From positions 3,579 to 15,102 of the forward strand of contig DFSO01000089.1 of assembly GCA_002378665.1 (NCBI GenBank): DNA of 11,524 nucleotides, read 5' to 3'. The translations under genes were made by a program, and so were the position numbers. This DNA is from Loktanella sp. UBA3435 (GTDB lineage: Bacteria > Pseudomonadota > Alphaproteobacteria > Rhodobacterales > Rhodobacteraceae). Shown here in pieces: positions 6,550-11,524 of the stretch (its first letter is position 1; every line of letters starts with the position of its first letter). The notes beneath the pieces are model-generated. The model was not told the DNA's origin and ran no database searches. It saw only the letters and a program-made list of their open reading frames with translations.

Positions 6550-6578
6550 TGTTTAACAGGCTTAGCGAGATTATGCAA
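6550..6578 (-). promoter_or_regulatory. Possible promoter of the NUDIX gene
   Basis: On the minus strand TTGCAT (6578-6573) and TAAACA (6555-6550) are exactly 17 bases apart, in an A+T-rich gap of 78 bases between hrpB and the NUDIX gene. The -10 box ends about 31 bases before the start codon. No hairpin terminator for hrpB is visible in the gap, so read-through from hrpB may also contribute. Confidence 0.38.
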
Positions 6579-6596
6579 CTCTTAGGGTAGCAGGGT

Positions 6597-9008
6597 TCAG
6601 GTCCCGCGCGGTTTTGCGCGCAAGGTGGGGTCGGCTTGTGTGGGATCTTCGGGCCAAGGGTGCCGCGGATAGCGCCCGCGCATGTCGCGCCGCACGTCCG
6701 CGTATGAGGTCGCCCAGAAACCCACAATGTCCTGGGTGACTTGCACCGGCTTCTGCCCCGGAGACAGCAGCGTGACCCGCAAAGGCGTGCCGCCAACCAT
6801 CGGGTGCGTGGTTTGCCCGAACATCTCTTGCAGGCGAAGGGTGATTGCGGGGGCCTCGCCGTCGTAGTCGATGGGGATTTTTCGGTCTAGCGGCGTGGTG
6901 AAATGTGCAGGTGCAGCGCGGTCCAGGCGTTGGGTTTGGTCCCAGTCGAGCATGGCACGCAGGGCGGGCAGCAGATCGAAGGCTTTCCAGTCGGCGGCGG
7001 TTTTGACACCGTTCAGGTGGGGGAGGAGCCAGTCCTCTAAACTGTCGAGCAGGGTGGCATCGTCCATCGCGGGCAGGTCGCGGGCGAGGGCGACGCGAGC
7101 GCGAAAGCGGTTCGCGGCCGCGGAGGGTTTCAGGCCCAGCTGCCGCACGCCTTCGACCATGGCGGCAGCTATGGCCTCGGGCGGGGCGTCGGTCCAGTTG
7201 CGGTCGTCGAGAACCAGTGCGCCGAAGGTCTCCTGTTTGCGGGTCAGCACGCGGTTGTCGCGTTTTGACCATGTGCAGACGTCTACCCACTGGATTTGAT
7301 CACCGAAAGTTGCGCGTAATTCGGCGTCACTCATGGCTACGGCTTGCCTGATTTTGGCCTCGCGGGTGTCGCCGTCCAGATCAGTGGCCACGATAAGGCG
7401 CTGTCCTGCCAAAGGATCGCCCGCGTCCATGACAGCCCCTTTGCCGCCAGAGAGCACATAGCGCGGATCGTCTCCTTTACGCCGCAGCCCGATGCGGTCG
7501 GGGTATGCGAGGGCGGCCATGGCGGAAAGTGGCATGGGAGGAACGTGCGGCAAGCCTTTGGAAAGGCGTGGGATTTCGGCTTTGATTTGGGCGGCGGCGG
7601 CGTGGTTGATTTGGCCCGCACCGTCGTAGCGCCCTTTGAGGGCGGCAATGCGCAGGGCGAGGTCAACGGGTGCGCCGCGCAACGGATCACGTGCGGCGAG
7701 TAGGGCAGCTAAGGGGGCGGCTTGCTGGCCTGCGGTGAGCAGCATGTGCGCCAAGCGCGGGTGCGTCGGCAGGGCTGCGATGGCCCGTCCGTGGGCGGTA
7801 ATGCGGTGCTGTTTGTCGAGTGCACCGAGCGAGGTGAGCAGGCGGCGGGCTTCGGCCAGTGTCCCTTCGGGCGGGGGCGTCAGGAACGCCAGATCGTCGC
7901 TGCCCCATTGTGCCAGCTCTAATGCGAGGGGGGCGAGGTCTGCGGCCTCGATCTCGGCGGGCGGAAAAGCGGGCAATGCGCCGTCCTCACCTTTGGTCCA
8001 GAGTTTGTAGCAGGCACCTTCTGCGACACGGCCTGCACGACCTGCGCGCTGTGTGGCCTCGGCGCGGCTGACTTTTTCGGTCACAAGCCGCGACATGCCT
8101 GAGGATGGATCAAAGCGGGCGCGGCGCGAGCGGCCTGCGTCAATGACCACGCGGATGTCGGCTATAGTGAGCGAGGTCTCGGCGATGGAGGTGGAGAGCA
8201 CAATTTTGCGGCCCTCTTTGACGGGTGCAATTGCCGCACGTTGGGCCGCGAAGGGGAGTGCGCCGTAAAGGGGCCGAATGGCGCAGTCTTTGGGCAGGCG
8301 GCCTGATAGCGCGGATTCGACCCTGCGGATTTCACCCTCACCGGGGAGGAAAACGAGGACGCCGCCTGTGGTTTCGGACACGGCTTGGATGATGAGATCG
8401 GCGGTGGCCTGTTCCAGCCGTGTGGTTTTGGGGAGCGCCTTGGGCAAGTGATGCGTCGTGACGGGAAAGGCACGGCCCTCAGAGGTGAGGATCGGTGCGT
8501 CGTCGAGCAGGGTGGCCACGGGGCCAGCGTCAAGCGTTGCGGACATGACGAGCAGGATCAAGTCGGGGCGCAGGGCGGCGCGGATTTCCCATGCGAGCGC
8601 AAGGCCGAGATCGGCGTTGAGGGACCTCTCATGGAATTCGTCAAAGATAACAGCACCGATGCCCGTCAGTTCGGGGTCGGACTGGATCATGCGGGTCAGG
8701 ATGCCTTCAGTGACGACCTCAACGCGGGTGGCTTTGCTGACTGCACTTTCGCCGCGCATGCGGTAGCCGATGGTTTGACCGACAGGCTCGCCTAAGGTCT
8801 CGGCCAAGCGCTCCGCTGCGGCGCGGGTCGCAAGGCGGCGGGGTTCCAGCATGATGATGCGTCCGCCCGTGAGGTTCGCGTCCAGCATCGCGAGCGGCAC
8901 GCGGGTGGTCTTGCCTGCTCCCGGCGGGGCTTGCAGCACAGCGCGGCCATGGGCGCGCAGGGCGGCTACCAGATCGGGCAGGATGGGATCAATGGGCAGG
9001 GCTGTCAT
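6597..9008 (-). CDS. hrpB: DEAH-box ATP-dependent helicase HrpB
   Basis: This 803-residue protein is of normal HrpB length. HrpB is a DExH RNA helicase-like ATPase whose cell role is still unclear. It opens with LPIDPILPDLVAAL, then Walker A APPGAGKTT (27-35), motif Ia LEPRRLATRAAAERLA, DEFHERSLNADLG (motif II, D123-E-F-H126), SAT (156-158), STSIAETSLTI (272-282) and QRAGRAGR (motif VI, 320-327). The helicase-associated region and the HrpB-specific C-terminus follow, with conserved YDGEAPAI and LRVTLLSPGQKPVQVTQD. The frame is open to 9110, but that extension translates the palindromic repeat at 9033-9056 and does not match the family, so the ATG at 9008 is preferred, although no clear ribosome binding site precedes it. 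It is divergent from the SUMF1-fold gene. Confidence 0.95.
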   Translation of the reverse strand: MTALPIDPILPDLVAALRAHGRAVLQAPPGAGKTTRVPLAMLDANLTGGRIIMLEPRRLATRAAAERLAETLGEPVGQTIGYRMRGESAVSKATRVEVVTEGILTRMIQSDPELTGIGAVIFDEFHERSLNADLGLALAWEIRAALRPDLILLVMSATLDAGPVATLLDDAPILTSEGRAFPVTTHHLPKALPKTTRLEQATADLIIQAVSETTGGVLVFLPGEGEIRRVESALSGRLPKDCAIRPLYGALPFAAQRAAIAPVKEGRKIVLSTSIAETSLTIADIRVVIDAGRSRRARFDPSSGMSRLVTEKVSRAEATQRAGRAGRVAEGACYKLWTKGEDGALPAFPPAEIEAADLAPLALELAQWGSDDLAFLTPPPEGTLAEARRLLTSLGALDKQHRITAHGRAIAALPTHPRLAHMLLTAGQQAAPLAALLAARDPLRGAPVDLALRIAALKGRYDGAGQINHAAAAQIKAEIPRLSKGLPHVPPMPLSAMAALAYPDRIGLRRKGDDPRYVLSGGKGAVMDAGDPLAGQRLIVATDLDGDTREAKIRQAVAMSDAELRATFGDQIQWVDVCTWSKRDNRVLTRKQETFGALVLDDRNWTDAPPEAIAAAMVEGVRQLGLKPSAAANRFRARVALARDLPAMDDATLLDSLEDWLLPHLNGVKTAADWKAFDLLPALRAMLDWDQTQRLDRAAPAHFTTPLDRKIPIDYDGEAPAITLRLQEMFGQTTHPMVGGTPLRVTLLSPGQKPVQVTQDIVGFWATSYADVRRDMRGRYPRHPWPEDPTQADPTLRAKPRGT

Positions 9009-9032
9009 GGGGGTACGTGTCAGGCCAAAGGG

Positions 9033-9056
9033 GTGATGGGTCAAGACCCATCCTAC
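9033..9056 (+). repeat. Dispersed palindromic repeat, copy 2 (upstream of hrpB)
   Basis: The core GATGGGTCAAGACCCATC (9035-9052) has 8-base arms around AA and is followed by CTAC. The full 24 bases are identical to copy 3 at 10250-10273. It sits 24 bases upstream of the hrpB start codon, in the 152-base divergent region shared with the SUMF1-fold gene, so it lies in the hrpB leader or promoter. Confidence 0.85.
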
Positions 9057-9105
9057 GGGGGGCTTGCTGTCATTTCTGCATTCACGCGTTGTCGCCAAAG
9101 TGCTG

Positions 9106-9120
9106 ACCACCTAAGGTGGT
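9106..9120. promoter_or_regulatory. Operator-like inverted repeat upstream of the SUMF1-fold gene
   Basis: ACCACC (9106-9111) and GGTGGT (9115-9120) are perfect inverse complements around TAA, located 40 bases before the start codon at 9161. The position suits a repressor site overlapping a promoter, and a weak TTGTCG (9089-9094) with TAAGGT (9112-9117) at 17-base spacing would overlap it. Nothing identifies the binding protein, and a 6-base arm can arise by chance. Confidence 0.35.
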
Positions 9121-9160
9121 ACTGTAAAAGCTGTTAACAATTTGGAGTGACGTCTAATTC

Positions 9161-10171
9161 ATGACGAAATGCACAACCCCAAGTGAAAGCCTGCGGACAA
9201 GGCTTTCAGCTCTTCTCATTCTTTCTTTGGCCTGCTCCGCTTCTGGCAGCGCCATCGCGCAAGACCACTATGAATTGAGCAATGGCATCACGGTTGCCCC
9301 GTTAGAGATGTTTCAAGAATGCGCGGCATGTCCCGAGATGATTGTGCTGCCGCTTGGTGATTTAATCATGGGTGGCGCAGAAGACGACACGCGCTATTCG
9401 ATGCAAATGGTCGATGGGAAAGTCGCTATCGTCCAGCGTGGTAACCCCTTTGAAACCAAAGATGAGCGGCCTTTGCACAAGGTCAAAATGGATATGCTTA
9501 TTGCTATGGGGCGTAATGAAATCACATATAATCAATGGATGGCCTGTGTGGATGACGGTGGCTGCGGCGGATATGAGCCAAAGGGTACTGTTTTGTGGAT
9601 CACGCCAGACCGTGAGGTTCTGGAAGTTCCCAACGTTGGCAAACATCCTGTGACAGATGTGTCTTACCTCGATGCGGTGAGCTACGCGGATTGGCTGAAC
9701 GAAAAGGTCGGCGCAGACGTTTACCGGATACCTACCGAAGCTGAGTGGGAATATGCCGCCAGAGGCGGAACGCAAACGCGGTTTGGACAAGGCGATGATG
9801 TGACGACTGATCAGGTTAATTTCAACGGGCAAGCCGAAGCGAGGATGTCGGGTGTTCCGCGGCCCGACCTTGTATTTCGGGCCAAGCCCGTAGAGGTCGA
9901 TATGGTGGATGCTGCCAATAACTGGGGCCTCAGGCATATGTCCGGAAATGTCGTAGAGATAACATCGTCCTGTAAAACGGATCATTATTTTGGATGGTCA
10001 ACAGGTAGCGAATGGCTCGAAAAAAGCGTGGCCGCGAGTTGTTATCGTGCAACGCGTGGCGGTGGCTACCCTTTCTCTCTAGATTTGGTGCGCGTCGCGT
10101 CGCGGGGCGGCGCACGAGAAGACTATCGCAGCGAATTTGGTGGCTTTCGGGTTTTGCGGGATTTTCAGTAG
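9161..10171 (+). CDS. Secreted SUMF1/FGE-fold domain protein
   Basis: This 336-residue protein has a signal peptide: basic residues, then the hydrophobic stretch LSALLILSLACSA, with probable cleavage after AIA (residue 33). The mature part is one SUMF1/formylglycine-generating-enzyme fold domain, starting CAACPEMIVLPLGDLIMGG. Markers in order are the NEITYNQWMAC segment (119-129), HPVTDVSYLDAVSYADWLN (162-180), RIPTEAEWEYAARGGTQTRFGQG (189-211), LRHMSGNVVEITSSC (257-271), ATRGGGY (297-303) and GGFRVLRDF at the end. The active-site cysteines of true formylglycine-generating enzymes belong to the segment after RGG; here LVRVASRGGAR has none, so that reaction is not expected. Cysteines at 129, 135, 271 and 294 probably form disulfides in the periplasm. 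A binding or structural role is an inference. GGAG lies 13 bases before the ATG, a long spacing. Confidence 0.85.
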   Translation: MTKCTTPSESLRTRLSALLILSLACSASGSAIAQDHYELSNGITVAPLEMFQECAACPEMIVLPLGDLIMGGAEDDTRYSMQMVDGKVAIVQRGNPFETKDERPLHKVKMDMLIAMGRNEITYNQWMACVDDGGCGGYEPKGTVLWITPDREVLEVPNVGKHPVTDVSYLDAVSYADWLNEKVGADVYRIPTEAEWEYAARGGTQTRFGQGDDVTTDQVNFNGQAEARMSGVPRPDLVFRAKPVEVDMVDAANNWGLRHMSGNVVEITSSCKTDHYFGWSTGSEWLEKSVAASCYRATRGGGYPFSLDLVRVASRGGAREDYRSEFGGFRVLRDFQ

Positions 10172-10249
10172 CATTCGAGCGGTACGTTTGTGAAACATCG
10201 CGGCTATGGCTCACGGGGCTGTCATGCGGTTCCCGTGTCGCGCGAAAGG

Positions 10250-10273
10250 GTGATGGGTCAAGACCCATCCTAC
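10250..10273 (+). repeat. Dispersed palindromic repeat, copy 3
   Basis: All 24 bases are identical to copy 2 at 9033-9056 and in the same orientation, including a preceding AAAGG-like tract. It lies 78 bases downstream of the SUMF1-fold gene in the 236-base gap before the small membrane protein. Apart from this repeat I see no other gene or clear signal in that gap. Confidence 0.85.
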
Positions 10274-10407
10274 CTCGCAGTCAAAACCTCAGTTGGATAT
10301 CAATGACGAGGGGGTGAGCTTGGGCTATTCATGGCAGTCCGTTTTCAATAATAAGACAATGGATAGTCGGGCTTTCAAAGCCGCTCTTCAAAAGGGGTCA
10401 TCGGTTC

Positions 10408-10731
10408 ATGTATTTTGTTTTCTCCTTGCTGGCGTGGAGTGTGGCAACCTTCATTATTCTGGGCGGAGCGCCCGAGCCTGTTGCGGGCGTGAGTTTTACC
10501 CTGCTGTATTTTGTTGTCTTTGGTATTTGGGGGATCGTTTGGATAATCTTTTGCGAAAAGATCGTGCGTAGGTTGGGATTGCCGTGGCCCCATCTGTTCT
10601 TACTTCTTTTGGTCGGGCTGTTGTATGGTCTGGCGCTGGCTTTGATGGGGGATGTCCCCCCTCATGTCACTTTGCCCTTTGTGCCAGTGATTATAGTCTA
10701 TCTGATCAAGCTGTCGCGCCTTGGGGCCTGA
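10408..10731 (+). CDS. Small multi-pass membrane protein of unknown function
   Basis: This protein of 107 residues is almost wholly hydrophobic. Membrane segments are likely at about residues 2-19, 28-49, 61-80 and 88-101, with a short positive loop (KIVRRLG, 51-57) between the second and third. The first segment starts at the initiator and could be read as a signal anchor. An AAAGGGG tract ends 10 bases before the ATG, an acceptable binding site. I do not recognise a family. It lies between two SUMF1-fold genes, with the upstream one on the same strand and the downstream one convergent. An overlapping frame starting at 10293 lacks a binding site and looks like a shadow. The gene is supported by hydrophobic periodicity and the binding site only. 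Confidence 0.6.
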   Translation: MYFVFSLLAWSVATFIILGGAPEPVAGVSFTLLYFVVFGIWGIVWIIFCEKIVRRLGLPWPHLFLLLLVGLLYGLALALMGDVPPHVTLPFVPVIIVYLIKLSRLGA

Positions 10732-10835
10732 TAAACTCGTTTTGGTGGTGCAGATGCGCCTACTTTCAGCGCCACAAAACCAAAAGAGGGCTTAGACAGC
10801 CGCAGTTGCCTTGCTCTCTGAGCGCGTGCCCGCTT

Positions 10836-11524
10836 TCACCGTGTGTCGGACGGGGCCACAGCATGGGAGGCTGGCACCAAGTCCCGCACAACACGAAATC
10901 CGATTGTAGGGGGCCAATGATCATTTGACATGGCGACGCGCCGCGCGGGGCGGGCTAGCTCGACGTTGCCATCATACATCCCACCTTTGAGGGCGCGTTT
11001 GCAGTCAGCGCGATCGTTGTCTGCGGCGAGTTATTGGCTGGATGTGGACAAACCGCGATGCGGGCCTTCGCCGCAACTGCTTGTCATTTCAGAGGCATTT
11101 CCAGACATATGCCGCAGCCTCCAGCCATTCGCGGCGTCAAGTCGATCAACTGGTAACAGGTCATGCGCGCTTCCTAGGTCATAGTCCCAGACATATTCGC
11201 CGTCCTTTGTATCCCGCCTATAGACCAAGAAATTTGCCTGTTGGAGGGTTAGCGTGTCGCCTTGGGCAAATCTGGTCGTTGTGCCCGCCCGCGCGGCATA
11301 TTCCCATTCCGCTTCTGTCGGAAGGCGGTAGAGGCCAGCGCCCACCTTGCTGTTCAGCCAGGCAGTATAGTCCAGCATGTCTTGGTAGGTGACGCCGGTC
11401 CTCGGGTTTTGCGGATCGGTTTGATATTCCTGAAACTGCCGCCGAAACCCGACGCGGGAGTCAGGTGTCGGACTGCAATTTGCCGATCTTTCACAGGCGG
11501 TATAGGCGGCGGGGGAAACGGTGG
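10836..11524 (-). pseudogene. SUMF1/FGE-fold gene with an in-frame stop (5' end outside the window)
   Basis: The minus strand is open from the right edge to a TAA at 11033-11031. It encodes SUMF1-fold markers: YTACERSANC, VTYQDMLDYTAWLNSKVG, YRLPTEAEWEYAARAGTTTRFAQGD and LRHMSGNASEMTSSC. Translation in the same frame beyond the TAA gives 64 more codons to a TGA at 10838-10836, and they contain the missing C-terminus of the domain: ADCKRALKGG, ELARPARRVAM and IGFRVVRDL, which align with the end of the intact protein at 9161. The TAA aligns with Trp285 of that protein (SEWL against SQ-stop-L). The simplest reading is a recently inactivated gene; read-through or a sequence error are alternatives. 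The start and any signal peptide are beyond base 11524. It is convergent with the small membrane protein. Confidence 0.82.

Noticed and set aside
8385..8795. Long plus-strand frames opposite hrpB
   Set aside because: They are antisense to clear helicase motifs and are expected from the high G+C codon pattern; they have no ribosome binding sites or recognisable domains.
9009..9110. N-terminal extension of hrpB to the ATG at 9110
   Set aside because: The 34 extra residues are a translation of the palindromic repeat at 9033-9056 and its flanks and do not resemble HrpB, which should start close to LPIDPILP.
9161..10171. Formylglycine-generating enzyme activity for the SUMF1-fold protein
   Set aside because: No cysteines are present in the segment after RGG where the catalytic pair should be, and no sulfatase gene is nearby in the window.
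10293..10571. Plus-strand frame overlapping the small membrane protein
   Set aside because: It has no good ribosome binding site, its composition is not protein-like, and it overlaps a better-supported frame.
10737..10785. Hairpin between the membrane protein and the pseudogene
   Set aside because: GTTTTGGTGG and CCACAAAAC pair only imperfectly and no T-run follows on the relevant strand.
11031..11378. A free-standing 115-residue gene
   Set aside because: Its ATG is an internal Met of the SUMF1-fold domain; the frame is open upstream to the window edge and homology continues past the stop.

Overview
The window looks like chromosomal DNA of an alphaproteobacterium, most likely a Rhodobacterales (Roseobacter-type) species. 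The reasons are a gcrA cell-cycle regulator gene, which is restricted to alphaproteobacteria, an arginine pair argD-argF beside it, moderately high G+C, and short palindromic intergenic repeats of a kind common in that order. The taxon is an inference from protein character; no database search was possible.

Left part (1-1114, minus strand): the first codons of a probable short-chain dehydrogenase leave the window at base 1. A YciI-like small protein lies upstream of it, then gcrA, which ends in a strong hairpin-plus-T-run terminator and a dispersed palindromic repeat. Centre-left (1245-4380, plus strand): an ABC-2 type permease without a visible ATPase partner is divergent from gcrA, followed by argD (acetylornithine aminotransferase) and argF (ornithine carbamoyltransferase), two steps of arginine synthesis. 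A bidirectional-looking terminator separates argF from the convergent gene.

Centre (4494-9008, minus strand): a PiT-family phosphate transporter, a NUDIX hydrolase with an altered Nudix box, and the DEAH-box helicase HrpB. These share a strand but have gaps of about 80 bases, so they need not form an operon.

Right part (9161-11524): this is the accessory-looking end. A secreted SUMF1/FGE-fold protein is on the plus strand, then a small four-helix membrane protein. On the minus strand, running off the right edge, is a second SUMF1-fold gene. An in-frame TAA interrupts it, yet clear family homology continues in the same frame for 64 more codons to a TGA. The two SUMF1 proteins share a distinctive cysteine pattern and an LRHMSGN motif, and the intact one lacks the cysteines expected of a formylglycine-generating enzyme.

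Three copies of a palindromic repeat (core GATGGGTCAAGACCCATC) are scattered at 459-482, 9033-9056 and 10250-10273. The first differs from the other two by a compensatory base-pair change, which suggests that the hairpin itself matters. I see no CRISPR array, tRNA, rRNA, insertion sequence or origin. No coherent new defence or biosynthetic system is evident. The SUMF1 pair with the small membrane protein, and the repeat family, are the parts that ordinary annotation would miss.
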